Counted from the stretch's first letter, positions 9,201-19,045 are shown. The stretch: DNA of 39,543 nt from Xenorhabdus lircayensis (GCF_016306625.1 NZ_JACOII010000059.1:1-39543), one strand, 5' to 3'. The notes: generated by a model from the sequence alone, not told the origin. Numbers and translations are program-made.

Positions 9201-12200
9201 GCCTGTAATTGCTCTAGTTGAGGCAATAGTGGCTGCGCCATATCCAGAATCACTCGAACCGGTAAGGTGTTACTAAATAGCCCGACATGCTGATCCAGCC
9301 CTTCGGTCTGGCCAAACCGTCCTGATACCGGAGAGCCGAAAACAACATCAGATGAGCCACTGTGTATACTCAACAGCAGAGACCAAACCCCTTGCATCAA
9401 TGTATTGAGTGTCAAACCACGTTGCTGGCACAAGCCGATTAACGCCTGTTCCATCGCGGGTTCGATTAATATCTCAAGCGCCTTAACCTCGCCAGTATGA
9501 GGGTGTTCGCCGAACAAGCATGTTGGTTGAACCCCTTTCAATACCTGTTGCCAGCATCGGCGAGTAGGCTCCGCCTCACGTGCCAATAATTGATGGACGA
9601 CGTCTTGATAACGAATTCCAGATCTATGCAAGACGTGATCGCCGTGATTCAGCAACATCAAAAGGTCTTGCACCAAAATAGGGGTTGACCAGCCATCGAC
9701 GACCAGATGATGAGCATTCAGCAATAGCGTGTAACGTAAACGTTTACCGTGGCGTACCAGCAATGCGTGTAACATTCCGGCTGGCTGCTGGAAGAGATCT
9801 CGTGCAAGCTCTGCTTTTTCCAGTTCCCGTAATGCTATTTCCTCCTCTTCCACCGTCAGTTCAGGCAGTTGATGGAAACCAAGTGCCCAATAATCTTTAT
9901 CATCGGATATGATCGGTATCAGTTGCAGTGGAGAAGCATTTTGTTCCGTGTCAAATTGGGCAGCAAGCTGAGGATGATGCCGAACTAAAGCCGACAGCGC
10001 CCGGCGTAACTCAGCAACTGTCAATGGCCCAGATGCCAATGACCCAGATAGAGAAAGTCGTGTCAATGAGTTATAGCTGCCATGCTCAGTGGCTGTCTGT
10101 GCATGGAATAATAACCCTTGTTGCAGTGGAAGCAGCGGCAATACCGCAGATAATGGCCCATAACGCTCGCTCAGTTGAGTGAGATCGTTCTCCTCCACAC
10201 CGGATAGCCCCACTTCTGCGGCGACTAAAGTTGCTACAGCCTGCTGGGGCTGCTGACTGGCGAATTGTATTAAGCGGTCAGCCGCCCATGCCATGCCACG
10301 ATGTAGTTCCGCAATATCCTGATGGCTGAAAATACCATCGACCCATTGCCAGTTAATCACCAACAGCGGAGTGTTTCCCTGCTCATCAACGAACAGATTG
10401 ATTTCCAAACTGTGGCTCAGGGACATTGCAGGATCTTGATAAACAGCAAAAGCATCCCGAAAAAGATTTTTAGTCCGTTGTGGCGACCATAAGTTATCTG
10501 TCCCGACAAAACGTCCCAGATAATTAAATAAGATTTCCGGCGTCTCTTGTGGTGCGAATATTTTTCGCCCAGTTTGATCAAGGTAACGCAGCAAACCATA
10601 GCCGATACCACGATCAGGCACAGCACGCAGAACGCGTTTCACCGCCCGCACCACTTCAGCAGGCCGGCATTCCCCTTTCTGTAGCAAATCGACCACTATC
10701 GGATATTCAGCCGTCAACCAGCCAACAGTCCGAGCCAAATCGCCCGTTTGTTCTAATTCAATGCGGCCATGAGACTCTAGCTGGAAGCGTAATTTACTGG
10801 CATTAAAGTGACGGTAACAAGCCATTGCCAATATCGTTAATAAAATCTCTTCAACATTAGCGTGATACTGCTTTGGCAATATTCCTAACAATGCTGCCGT
10901 TTGTTCACCACTCAATAATGTCCGTTCTTCGCGGGAATTTATTCGGCGATCCCGCTGAACATCCAACGGACGCTGCCCTAAAAGAGGCGTTTTTTCATCC
11001 AGCATACCTTGCCAAAAAGGCAATTCTGCGGCACGCTGAGGCAGATGTTGGCGTAGATAATCATTCCAATCGTACAGAGTGTACTCTTCCGCTGGCAAAA
11101 TCACGGGCTTGCCAATTATTGCTGCTTCTATTCCTTGACGTAACTCATCCAAGAGTATTCGCCATGAAACGCCATCAGTCGCCAGATGGTGAATAACGAA
11201 CACCAATCCCTGCGACACACCGCTATTTTGTAATAAACAGGTATGGAATAACTGACCACTATCTGGTTCCAGACGCATAACCGCATCGTGGAAGGCTTGC
11301 TCTGCACAAGTTTCAATATCTTGGCAATTTTGCCATGTGCTGCAATAAGTCTCCTCCGGCACAATTATTGACTCATCAACGGCTATTGATTTACCAAAGG
11401 CTGTCGATTCCCCCACAATAAGCTGGTTATCGCGGGTAAACGCATTCAGTGCAGGATGCGCTTGCACTAAGGCAATCAGTGCCTGTGATAAGTGTTGCGG
11501 CTGTAATTCTGCGGGCACGCGTATAAATACGCCATGAGCAAAACGGGTATTGATCCCATGAGATTCAGCAAACCAATGCAAAATAGGCAGGCTATCGAGC
11601 GCCCCTTTTTGAATACGGGCAGGAGTCTGCTTCGCGATAGCGACAGGCGTCATTTTCAATGCCATACGCGCAGGTGTACGTTCACTGAAAATATCCCGTG
11701 GACGTAACTGCCAGCCAAGGCGACGTAGTTGTGTTCCCAGCGCCATGGCGGAAATACTGTCACCTCCCAGCACAAAGAAATCATCATCTGCACTGGCTTC
11801 TTGCACACCTAATAGGCTGGAAAAGGCGTCACAAATAGATTTTTCCTGCTCACTTTCCGCTCTTCGCCCCACAGTCAATTGAAGTTTCTGCGATTTGGGT
11901 AGCGCATCGCGATCAATTTTGCCATTGACCGTGAGAGGCAGGGTTTCCAATACCATTAATCGGGAAGGAACCATATAATCAGGCAGTTTCTTTGCTAGCT
12001 CAGCCAATAGCAGAGCAGAAATATCAGGCAAGGCGCGTTGTTGCCCATCGGGTACAGCACAATAACCCAGCAGTCGGTAGGTTGCACCGATGGATTCTGC
12101 AATGACGACAGCAGAACTGACCTCCGGCAAATCAGCCAGAGCATTTTCTACTTCACCCAATTCAACACGAAAACCACGTACTTTGATCTGATGATCCACG

Positions 12201-14848
12201 CGACCAATAAATGCAAGCTGCCCGTCAGACCGCCAACGCATAAGATCACCACTGCGATACATAACTTCGCCATGACGGAATGGATTGGCGATAAAGCGTG
12301 TTGCCGTCAGCCCTGGACGATGCAAATAACCGCGTGCGATACCCGCTCCAGAGAGATACAGTTCTCCCACTGCACCAATTGGTACGGATTGTAAATGGCT
12401 ATCCAGAAGCCAGATATCGGTATTGGCAACTGGGCGCCCAATCACAGGCTGCTCGGACACCTGAATACTGGCGCCCAGCGTATCGATAGTGTATTCGGAA
12501 GGGCCATAATAATTGTGGATATCAATTTGCGGCTGCTGTTTAAGCAATTCCCATAACCGTGGCGTGGCGGCCTCACCACCAATCATAATGAACGCAGGCT
12601 GGTGATTGCCTTTCTCCAACAGACCGCTATCGATGAGCTGGGTCAAAAAGGAAGGGGTAATATCCATGATATCAACCGGTAGCAGGTTCATTTGCTGTAT
12701 CACGCCCCACGCATCCCGCCTGAGTTCCTCATCAAAGATATAAAGCTCACTGCCCAGGATCATACAAAACAGGGGTTCCCAAGAAGAATCAAATGAGAAA
12801 GATGCAGTATGCCCTGCACGTGCCCGCCGACCGTGCTGACGATAAAAGTTTTCAATGACAGGCCCAAACAAATGTACGGCATGGGAGGTCAATAAATTCA
12901 GCAACCCGCCATGTGTGCTCATGACACCTTTTGGCTTACCTGTGGAACCTGAGGTGTAAATCATATAAGCCAAGTGTTCACTACACAGTTTTTCGCGTCG
13001 TTCTTCGTCTGTGACAGGTAACGAAGACAAGCTGGCACACTGCGCCGCTATCTGATGATCATCAAGACAGACAGTCTTGGGTATTTCAGGCATTTGTGCC
13101 CGCGTATTCAGGTGTGTGATCAGCAAGACTGGCTGAACATCGTCACACATTAACTGTAAACGTTCCTGCGGGTAATCGAGATCAAGAGGAATGTAAGCCG
13201 CACCACTGGCCAACACACCCAAAATAGCAATCACTGAATCCACCGAACGAGGAATGCCAATGGCAACCACATCCTCAGCCCCGATCCCCTGCGACAGCAA
13301 GAAACGCGCAAGCTGCATCACTTTTGCCATCAATTGACGGTAACTCAGCCGTTCATTACCACAACATATAGCGACGGCATCAGGCTGCCGTTCGACCTGT
13401 TGCAAAAAGAGATCCAGCACAGAAACACCCGTTACAGGCATTTGGATTTTCGGCCCGCATGACCATTCATCAAGCCGTTGCTGTTCCTGTGGCAGAATAA
13501 TTGGCGTGAACGCAATAGATTGTTGCGGCTGCATCAGCAATTGATTCAACAGATAGCTAATCCGCTCACCGTGCCACTGTAGGGTTTGTTCACTGTATTT
13601 TTTTCGATTGGCGATAAGTGTCAGGTGAAGCTGGTCATCATAACTGCACAATTCAAATTCTAAATCATCCACAGGCCCCATCGCGAGCGTGTGTGTCTTG
13701 ATGGGCTTACCGCCTAACTTCAATGTCCCGTTATAGATTTTATAGTTGAAAACGGGGCCATAAAGCGCGTTATTGCTGCCTGATAAACCCAGATCACAAC
13801 GTAGCTGTTCGGCTTCATATCGCTGGTAACGACGAACTTGCTTCATTTCATCCACAAACGCTTTCGCTACTTCGGCAAGCGTCATACTGTCTCGCAGTTT
13901 TATTTGCAGAGGCAAAAGATTGACTACAGGCCCCATCGCACAAAGCGCTTGAGACCCCAGACGCCGCATAAAAGGAAAGCCAACCGATAGATGTTTTTCT
14001 CCACTCATACGGTAGAAATAGATACAGAGTGCAGCCATCGCAATTTCAGCCGGTTGGAATTTCCGCAGCGAATCATCTTCCCTTAATGAAGCAAACTGAG
14101 TCATCGGAAAATGGCAATCGTAATGTAGAGGTAAAGCGTTGCCCGTATTCACCATATCTTCAGTGGAAAGTGAAACGGAAGCACCGCGTTCACGGGTATG
14201 TTGTTGCCAGAACACTGCCGCATCTGCTTTTGCGGGCGATTGCTGCCAATCCTGATATTCTTTGACTACCTGCTCAAACGGACAGAAAGGATTTTCAGCA
14301 GGTCGACGGTCTGTGCTTAACGCATTATAGATATCAATAATACGTCGGGTCAGTGCATCAAAACTGAAGCCATCCAGCATGAGGTGGTGAAAACGCTGAT
14401 ACCAAAACCATCGTTCAGGCCGGGCACTGACCTTCATGATGACCTGCCGGTAAAGCGGGCGTTCCCCATCTGCGGGTAATTCAGTGGCCAGATCAGCCCG
14501 CATTAATTCCTGTGACGCGTTTTCCCCCTGTTCATGGGTGAAATCAAACCATTCAGGTGCAATAACCTGTTGCGCATCACGGAAAGTAGGAATTTGCTGT
14601 ACAGGTATCCCCTCTTCATTCATAAAATATCGCGCATGAATGGTATCAGCCTCAGCCAAACCTTGGCGGATAGCCGCATCAAATAAGGAACGATCCAGTT
14701 CTCCATTCATTTCAATATAATGCGCAATGGTAAATACATTGCGCTGGCTGGCGATTTGGTCGGCCATCCAAATCCCGGGCTGGGCAGCCACTAGCGGTAG
14801 TGTCAGATTGACCTGTTTAACTTCAGACAGCGGTAATACATTAAGCAC
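6251..14848 (-). CDS. Two-module siderophore NRPS (C-A-T-E-C-A-T-TE), chrysobactin/vanchrobactin type
   Basis: A 2865-residue synthetase, over twice the length of E. coli EntF (about 1290). GTG start, AAGGA nine bases upstream. Domains: C1 (His154-His155 of HHxxxDG), A1 (core TSGSTG near 635), T1 (Ser1031, GGDS form usual before an E domain), E (His1220-His1221; V-G-W-L-T-A-E-Y-P), C2 (His1713-His1714), A2 (core near 2166), T2 (Ser2570, GGHS) and TE (Ser2704, Asp2731, His2840). A2 carries the EntF serine-pocket landmarks (F-D-V-S-V-W-E-F, T-x-H-F-V-P-S-M, A-A-V-D-V). A1 is different and has acidic pocket residues. C1 should take DHB from EntB. Module 1 adds and epimerises a residue, module 2 adds L-Ser, and TE releases or cyclises. 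Same layout as CbsF and VabF. All catalytic motifs look intact. Confidence 0.93.
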   Translation of the reverse strand: MLNVLPLSEVKQVNLTLPLVAAQPGIWMADQIASQRNVFTIAHYIEMNGELDRSLFDAAIRQGLAEADTIHARYFMNEEGIPVQQIPTFRDAQQVIAPEWFDFTHEQGENASQELMRADLATELPADGERPLYRQVIMKVSARPERWFWYQRFHHLMLDGFSFDALTRRIIDIYNALSTDRRPAENPFCPFEQVVKEYQDWQQSPAKADAAVFWQQHTRERGASVSLSTEDMVNTGNALPLHYDCHFPMTQFASLREDDSLRKFQPAEIAMAALCIYFYRMSGEKHLSVGFPFMRRLGSQALCAMGPVVNLLPLQIKLRDSMTLAEVAKAFVDEMKQVRRYQRYEAEQLRCDLGLSGSNNALYGPVFNYKIYNGTLKLGGKPIKTHTLAMGPVDDLEFELCSYDDQLHLTLIANRKKYSEQTLQWHGERISYLLNQLLMQPQQSIAFTPIILPQEQQRLDEWSCGPKIQMPVTGVSVLDLFLQQVERQPDAVAICCGNERLSYRQLMAKVMQLARFLLSQGIGAEDVVAIGIPRSVDSVIAILGVLASGAAYIPLDLDYPQERLQLMCDDVQPVLLITHLNTRAQMPEIPKTVCLDDHQIAAQCASLSSLPVTDEERREKLCSEHLAYMIYTSGSTGKPKGVMSTHGGLLNLLTSHAVHLFGPVIENFYRQHGRRARAGHTASFSFDSSWEPLFCMILGSELYIFDEELRRDAWGVIQQMNLLPVDIMDITPSFLTQLIDSGLLEKGNHQPAFIMIGGEAATPRLWELLKQQPQIDIHNYYGPSEYTIDTLGASIQVSEQPVIGRPVANTDIWLLDSHLQSVPIGAVGELYLSGAGIARGYLHRPGLTATRFIANPFRHGEVMYRSGDLMRWRSDGQLAFIGRVDHQIKVRGFRVELGEVENALADLPEVSSAVVIAESIGATYRLLGYCAVPDGQQRALPDISALLLAELAKKLPDYMVPSRLMVLETLPLTVNGKIDRDALPKSQKLQLTVGRRAESEQEKSICDAFSSLLGVQEASADDDFFVLGGDSISAMALGTQLRRLGWQLRPRDIFSERTPARMALKMTPVAIAKQTPARIQKGALDSLPILHWFAESHGINTRFAHGVFIRVPAELQPQHLSQALIALVQAHPALNAFTRDNQLIVGESTAFGKSIAVDESIIVPEETYCSTWQNCQDIETCAEQAFHDAVMRLEPDSGQLFHTCLLQNSGVSQGLVFVIHHLATDGVSWRILLDELRQGIEAAIIGKPVILPAEEYTLYDWNDYLRQHLPQRAAELPFWQGMLDEKTPLLGQRPLDVQRDRRINSREERTLLSGEQTAALLGILPKQYHANVEEILLTILAMACYRHFNASKLRFQLESHGRIELEQTGDLARTVGWLTAEYPIVVDLLQKGECRPAEVVRAVKRVLRAVPDRGIGYGLLRYLDQTGRKIFAPQETPEILFNYLGRFVGTDNLWSPQRTKNLFRDAFAVYQDPAMSLSHSLEINLFVDEQGNTPLLVINWQWVDGIFSHQDIAELHRGMAWAADRLIQFASQQPQQAVATLVAAEVGLSGVEENDLTQLSERYGPLSAVLPLLPLQQGLLFHAQTATEHGSYNSLTRLSLSGSLASGPLTVAELRRALSALVRHHPQLAAQFDTEQNASPLQLIPIISDDKDYWALGFHQLPELTVEEEEIALRELEKAELARDLFQQPAGMLHALLVRHGKRLRYTLLLNAHHLVVDGWSTPILVQDLLMLLNHGDHVLHRSGIRYQDVVHQLLAREAEPTRRCWQQVLKGVQPTCLFGEHPHTGEVKALEILIEPAMEQALIGLCQQRGLTLNTLMQGVWSLLLSIHSGSSDVVFGSPVSGRFGQTEGLDQHVGLFSNTLPVRVILDMAQPLLPQLEQLQAQQIQLIEHDNIGLGEIQQIAGTSTLFDTLLVVENYPEVAQSKEGAEGIVCQGINSCGYTHYPLTLLVLPGKRLRLLMEYRPSVKQPERLAQRILILIQQLIEQPEIALRDWVLQTVDEAALIEEVNNTYHEIPSGTLHQAVIEQARKTPDDLALLDNHHRLTYQQMRLQTRLLVDRLIEAGVQPGDIVGVALSRSVRLSLALQAILEAGAAWLPLDTDYPDERLTIILEDAQPRLVMTESEFQVRFANQAPLLLLDKLADETQQPVHSAANVTPEHTAYIIYTSGSTGQPKGVMVSHQAIVNRLLWMQDAYPLTTDDVVLQKTPCSFDVSVWEFFWPLMAGAQLVMAPPEAHRDPATLLQLIDDYRVTTLHFVPSMLATLIDSLALREQEASFCHSLRRVFCSGEALSCELARRYQTLMAAPLHNLYGPTEAAVDVTWQPASGEVLERCSSSGVPIGRPVWNTQLRILDPWLRPVPIGVAGDLYLSGIQLATNYLNRADLTASRFVADPFASGRRMYRTGDIACWSADGEVEYLGRSDDQLKIRGQRIELGEIEQVLLEQPGVAQAAVAARELGKSGQAIDNADARQLIAWLIPQSGVVLDTEALHQAMTKRLPVYMLPVSYVIQESFPLSANGKLNRKALPIPEKLTTGRLPLAGLESQLAELFAEILECDTVWADDDFFALGGHSLLAMRLAAEIRRRFNHSVSVGHIMVARSVEKLRALLVDEQRQNSAENRGVGEVLPLREGTGPALFCVHPASGFAWQYSGLLRYLEEGRPIIGLQSPRPRGVIADCDSLDAMCTRHLATLRNIQPHGPYYLLGYSLGGMLAQGMAIRLQQEGEEVAFLGLLDAYPPEGQDWGGLSEEEAKQEIAREQAEFMAITEDESDPQLRMEKQTMFEDIVANYQDAVRSLLSAVNQKYDGEATLFVATRTLPPELDVEGTWAPWVRQLRVYRQDCEHADILSPVSLEQWGPLLNNLLKQCRH

Positions 14849-14907
14849 GTTTTATTATCCTTTCTTATCTACAGATTAAACCATCGGCATTATCAATCTT
14901 GATTCAC

Positions 14908-15120
14908 CTATAGTTTGCGCAGACTGGCCGGGCGCATATCCACCCAGTGCTCTTCTATGTATGCGATACATGCTGTCCGTGAATCTGGGCCAATAACCCT
15001 CTCCCAACCGGGGGGCTGGGCAGCAAAAGCGGGCCAAAGGCTATATTGCTGTTGATTATTGATCAGTACATAAAAAGAGATTTCATCATCATCAAAAGGA
15101 TTTTTTTGTTCCAGATTCAT
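14908..15120 (-). CDS. ybdZ: MbtH-like protein
   Basis: 70 residues with the MbtH pattern: [22 protein letters not shown]-x-G-W, and a C-terminal R-P-x-S-L-R. MbtH-like proteins bind adenylation domains and are needed for folding or activity of many NRPSs; YbdZ does this for EntF. It lies directly upstream of the NRPS (59-base gap) and downstream of fes (45 bases), as expected for an NRPS partner. Length is normal and the ATG start has a weak GAGAA site. Confidence 0.95.
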   Translation of the reverse strand: MNLEQKNPFDDDEISFYVLINNQQQYSLWPAFAAQPPGWERVIGPDSRTACIAYIEEHWVDMRPASLRKL

Positions 15121-15165
15121 CGTGGGTTCTCATCATATTCGGGATTTCAATCATCGTTTGCCGTA

Positions 15166-16467
15166 TCACTTTTCAGCCAGTAACCAGCTAAGTCCATCAA
15201 TTAATCCACCGCGCCAACACAGCGCATCATGCCCGCCATTAAACACGCGGTAATTCACACGATGCCCGGCCTCTTTTAACGCGGCATACATTTGATCATT
15301 CACAAAATGGATATCTGCTTCGTGGGAACCCGCCTCTTGAAAGATTTTCAATGATGAAGGAATCACTTTTTGCTCAAAAACCTGCTGTGTCAGCCAACCA
15401 GGTTTATGTTCAGAAGATGACATAAACTGTTGAACAATTTTGCTATCAGGCCACCAGAAAGACCCCGATTGCGTGAGAACACAACCAAAGCGTTGTGGCC
15501 AGTGGAGTGCGGCATACAGTGCCGACAGCCCACCGTAACTCTGCCCTGCAATAATAGTCTGTTCAGGATCATCACTGAAGGTGGCATGCTGTGCGATAAG
15601 CGGTAACAGTTCATCCTGAATCGCTTGCCAAAAATCATGATTGCAGGGGAGTTCCTGCTCCCGGTGGGGCATATCAATAACATCAATCAGAAGCCAGATT
15701 GCATCTGGTATCTGCTGTTTTTCAGTCGCCACGTCAATGACAGGAAAAATCGGCATTTTCTCTACCCAATTCAGCCCATCCAAGAGAATGATGAGAGGGC
15801 GTGGAAGCGCGGTTTCTTCCCCACTGGAATAAAGCCAAATACGCCTTTGATTATTGAGCCGGTCACTCTGCCAATGCAAAAGCAGGGGCTCTCGTTTGTC
15901 CGACCGCGTGACATGATTCGGATTTACCCCGGTTAACGCCCATGCTGTCTGTTCTAGGGCATGGGGCATGTGAATTGCGGATAAAGGCACGCCAAGCCCA
16001 TTACGGTGAGAACCTTGTAGATTCAAAGGATCGGGACTGGATAATGGAAAGAGTGAGATCCACCATTCACGTTGCTGTTGGTTGCGCTGTTTGATTTCAT
16101 CGGAAAATTCGGGGGGCAAATGGGCATCAGTGACAGGGATAAATCGATAACTCCCTCTCCAGTCCTCTTCGAGGCTCACCGACCAATGCCAGATATCCGT
16201 TTCAGGCACCCGTTGCAGGCTCTGTGGCTGTGGGTGGTGATGATCAGTGACGCCATTGATATCGATATAGACTTGGCGAAAATCTGAATTTTGTTCATCC
16301 CCGCTAGGGTCTCGCCAAAAGAATGTCGCTTGAACTTGGTGATTTATCGCAATTTCTATGATAGGTGTGCCCAAAATAGCGATATTTTCCCACCATAATT
16401 CACTGCCAACATGAGGAGCGGATAATAAATTATCTACCGTACCTGATGGCTGAAATACTAACTTCAT
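15166..16467 (-). CDS. fes: Fes-type ferric siderophore esterase
   Basis: A 433-residue cytoplasmic esterase of the enterochelin esterase family. The N-terminal beta-sandwich domain (about 1-180) includes the F-F-W-R-D-P segment. The alpha/beta-hydrolase domain has nucleophile Ser310 (G-Q-S-Y-G-G-L-S-A-L), the W-P-x-R-F-G-C-V-L-T-Q-S-G-S-F-W-W-P region and catalytic His413 (N-G-G-H-D-A-L-C-W). Fes cuts the triserine lactone of ferric enterobactin so iron can be reduced and released. Here it would act on the serine-ester backbone of the local siderophore if that is a cyclic or linear trimer. It is the first gene of the minus-strand arm, with GGGG eight bases before the ATG. In Dickeya this job is given to an unrelated peptidase, CbsH, so using Fes is a difference. 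Confidence 0.92.
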   Translation of the reverse strand: MKLVFQPSGTVDNLLSAPHVGSELWWENIAILGTPIIEIAINHQVQATFFWRDPSGDEQNSDFRQVYIDINGVTDHHHPQPQSLQRVPETDIWHWSVSLEEDWRGSYRFIPVTDAHLPPEFSDEIKQRNQQQREWWISLFPLSSPDPLNLQGSHRNGLGVPLSAIHMPHALEQTAWALTGVNPNHVTRSDKREPLLLHWQSDRLNNQRRIWLYSSGEETALPRPLIILLDGLNWVEKMPIFPVIDVATEKQQIPDAIWLLIDVIDMPHREQELPCNHDFWQAIQDELLPLIAQHATFSDDPEQTIIAGQSYGGLSALYAALHWPQRFGCVLTQSGSFWWPDSKIVQQFMSSSEHKPGWLTQQVFEQKVIPSSLKIFQEAGSHEADIHFVNDQMYAALKEAGHRVNYRVFNGGHDALCWRGGLIDGLSWLLAEK

Positions 16468-16541
16468 CCCTTTATCCCCTTCAAAAAGATTCGCTCACAA
16501 ATAACGTGCCTATCTGATACACCGAACTAACAATAACCTCA

Positions 16542-16560
16542 GTAAATCAAAATAATTATC
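16542..16560. promoter_or_regulatory. Fur-box-like site 1
   Basis: GTAAATCAAAATAATTATC agrees with the 19-base Fur consensus GATAATGATAATCATTATC at 14 positions by my count. It lies about 75 bases from the fes start and ten bases from the second site. Two neighbouring sites fit a strongly iron-repressed divergent promoter. Confidence 0.5.
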
Positions 16561-16570
16561 GCTAACAAAT

Positions 16571-16589
16571 GATATTGATAACGATTTTC
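16571..16589. promoter_or_regulatory. Fur-box-like site 2
   Basis: GATATTGATAACGATTTTC matches the 19-base Fur consensus at 15 positions. It sits in the 300-base divergent region, 104 bases from the fes start and about 180 from the receptor start, so it could repress both arms when iron is sufficient. Confidence 0.72.
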
Positions 16590-16767
16590 GTTTGCAATAT
16601 TATTCAAGCTATTTTATTAATCATAACTATTGGCTAATAGAGTTAATGGATAATTATTGGGGTAACGTGGCAGGATGCCCTCACTATTCAGTTTAGTTAT
16701 AATGGGATAATTCTTAATTATTTTATTGATTTTTAATAATTATTTAAAAGCAAGTCTATTTTGAGAG

Positions 16768-19005
16768 ATGAAATCCATGGTACTGCCTATCAAGAATGAA
16801 ATGTTGAAATCCGCAAATAAAATAACTAGAAACTATAACTATAGTAAATTATTCTTAATACTTACTTCTGCCTTACTGTTATCTCCCTATGCTTCAGCAA
16901 GCCATACAAGCAATAATAGGGCTGCCAATAACAACGAAGACACCATAACCGTCACAAACGCAAGTAAAGGCAACTCAGTAGAACACTTCGTAGAATCAGA
17001 CAGTGCTGCTGGCACCAAAAGCACCACTCCCCTCATCAAAACGCCCCAGTCAATCAGCGTCATCAACCGCACACAAATGGAAGTGCAAGGTGCGGCAACG
17101 GTTGCTGACGCCCTGAATTATTCAAGCGGTGTTGTCACCAATTACCGCGGCTCTTCCAACCGCAATGACGAAGTGATCACACGTGGCTTCCGTTATGCCC
17201 CTAAATTCCTTGATGGTTTGAGCTATGGCACGAACAGTTCAGGGGGCACTGTAGGACAGATTGATCCTTGGTTATTGGAGCGTGTGGAATTGGTACATGG
17301 GCCGGCATCCGTGCTATATGGTCAGGTCAGCCCCGGTGGCTTGATTAACATGACCAGCAAAAGGCCGACTGCCCAGCCCATTCATAAGGTACAAATGAAA
17401 GCGGGTAATCAGAGCCTTGGCGAATTGGCCTTTGATTTCGGTGGAGCACTGGGTGATGATATCCCCGTTCTCTATCGTTTAAATGGTATTCTCAGCAGCC
17501 AGAAACAGTTCGTCAAAGGTCATAAGAAAGAGCGGATAGCCATCGCCCCAGCGCTGACATGGATACCCAACAATAATACGACCTTTACGTTGCTAACCAG
17601 TTATCAGTACGATCCCAAGGCGGGATACCGCAACTTCTACCCTAAAATCGGCACCGTAACGCCAGTTTCCAATGTGGGCTATATCCCCTACGATATGAAT
17701 CTCAGTGAACCCTCTTTTAATCAGTCCAGACGGGAACAGATCTCTATCGGCTACATGCTTGAGCATGACATTAATGATGTCTTTTCTTTCCAGCAAAACC
17801 TGCGTTATTCAACGTCAGATGAACGTACAAAATATTTAGTTTATGCATCAGATCTCACACCGCCTTCCCCTTCCATTAAACGTTTTCCACAGCGCGAACA
17901 TAATGAAGCGCAGGGAATAAGCATGGATAACCAACTGAAGGCCCTTTTCTCAACAGGTAATATTGAGCATAACATCATCAGTGGGGTAGATTACAAATGG
18001 GTAAATAATCACAATCAATTGTGGCGTAACTGGGATGAAAAAGGCCAATACCATTTTGATTGGTCAAATCCAATCTGGGGTATTCCCGTCAATGAAAAAG
18101 ATCTCTCAATTATCTTAAATGATAAAAAGAAACTCCATCAGTTAGGTATTTACTTACAAGATCAACTCAATTGGGAAAACTGGAACTTAGTTCTGTCAGG
18201 GCGTTATGACTGGACCGAAACAAAGCAACAAAACCTCATCAAGAACACATCAATAACACAAAAAGACCGTGCTTTCACAGGACGAGCGGGTTTATTGTAT
18301 GCCTTTGATAACGGTATTTCGCCTTATATCAGTTACAGCACTTCCTTTGAACCCAATCTGTCCCAAGGAGCGCCTGGCACACCGGCATTCAAACCCACAA
18401 CAGGTGAACAAACTGAAATAGGCATCAAGTTCCAGCCAAAAGATCACGACACCCTGTTAACACTTTCCCTGTTCGATATCACTCAGAAAAACGTGACTAG
18501 CAGTAATCCAAACACTCGCATTAAAGAGCAAATTGGCAAAATTGGCTCAAAAGGGGTGGAAACCGAAATTCATTCCCAAATCACACCAGAAATTAATCTG
18601 ATAGCAGCCTACAGCTATACAGATACCAAAACCAAAAGCGATAGCAATGCCTCACGTATTGGCAAAAGGGTGCCTTCGATTCCTGAACATGCGGCTTCTG
18701 CATGGGGTAGCTATAGCTTCCAACAGACAGCTCTGAAAGGATTTACACTGGGGGCAGGCGTACGCTATATCGGCTCCACTTCCGGTGATTATGAAGAGAC
18801 ATTCCATGTAAACCCCTACACCCTCTACGATCTGATGGCAAAATACAACCTTGGTGAAGCGTCACCTCAGTTAAAAGGCGCCAGTGTACAGCTGAATGTG
18901 AATAACCTGACCAACAAACGTTACGTCGCTTCGTGCTCGAATGACGGTGCCTGCTTCTACGGTAGCGGACGCAGTATCTTTGCCACGGTGGAATATAGCT
19001 GGTAA
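16768..19005 (+). CDS. TonB-dependent ferric siderophore receptor (Fct/FhuA-like)
   Basis: 745 residues. The signal segment ends near A-S-A-S (about residue 44). A TonB-box-like E-D-T-I-T-V follows near 57-62. The plug domain has [30 protein letters not shown] and P-G-G-L-I-N, and the 22-strand barrel ends F-A-T-V-E-Y-S-W. It belongs to the ferrichrome/FoxA/Fct branch and not the FepA branch. Outer-membrane uptake of the ferric siderophore made here is the likely role, because it sits directly upstream of entCEBA as fct does before cbsCEBA in Dickeya. The start is unsure: Met1 (16768) has GAGAG abutting it, while Met4 (16777) has that site nine bases upstream and is a good alternative. Confidence 0.9.
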   Translation: MKSMVLPIKNEMLKSANKITRNYNYSKLFLILTSALLLSPYASASHTSNNRAANNNEDTITVTNASKGNSVEHFVESDSAAGTKSTTPLIKTPQSISVINRTQMEVQGAATVADALNYSSGVVTNYRGSSNRNDEVITRGFRYAPKFLDGLSYGTNSSGGTVGQIDPWLLERVELVHGPASVLYGQVSPGGLINMTSKRPTAQPIHKVQMKAGNQSLGELAFDFGGALGDDIPVLYRLNGILSSQKQFVKGHKKERIAIAPALTWIPNNNTTFTLLTSYQYDPKAGYRNFYPKIGTVTPVSNVGYIPYDMNLSEPSFNQSRREQISIGYMLEHDINDVFSFQQNLRYSTSDERTKYLVYASDLTPPSPSIKRFPQREHNEAQGISMDNQLKALFSTGNIEHNIISGVDYKWVNNHNQLWRNWDEKGQYHFDWSNPIWGIPVNEKDLSIILNDKKKLHQLGIYLQDQLNWENWNLVLSGRYDWTETKQQNLIKNTSITQKDRAFTGRAGLLYAFDNGISPYISYSTSFEPNLSQGAPGTPAFKPTTGEQTEIGIKFQPKDHDTLLTLSLFDITQKNVTSSNPNTRIKEQIGKIGSKGVETEIHSQITPEINLIAAYSYTDTKTKSDSNASRIGKRVPSIPEHAASAWGSYSFQQTALKGFTLGAGVRYIGSTSGDYEETFHVNPYTLYDLMAKYNLGEASPQLKGASVQLNVNNLTNKRYVASCSNDGACFYGSGRSIFATVEYSW

Positions 19006-19023
19006 AGCAAAATTCACTTATTT

Positions 19024-19045
19024 CAGTGGCAGCTTTCTGCCACTG
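19024..19045 (+). terminator. Hairpin between receptor and entC, possible partial terminator
   Basis: CAGTGGCAG (19024-19032) and CTGCCACTG (19037-19045) form a perfect nine-pair stem with a CTTT loop, 19 bases after the receptor stop codon. No long T-run follows, so read-through into entC is likely. It may set a higher receptor-to-enzyme ratio or protect the receptor mRNA end. Confidence 0.55.

Noticed and set aside
7129-14265. Many plus-strand frames opposite the NRPS gene
   Set aside because: Shadow frames of a GC-moderate coding sequence; none shows a signal peptide, motif or ribosome site.
6251-14848. Naming the synthetase EntF and the product enterobactin
   Set aside because: The protein has an additional A-T-E module and a second condensation domain, which EntF does not have.
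16620-16760. Further Fur boxes near the receptor start
   Set aside because: The AT-rich GATAAT-like fragments match the 19-base consensus no better than expected in such a region.
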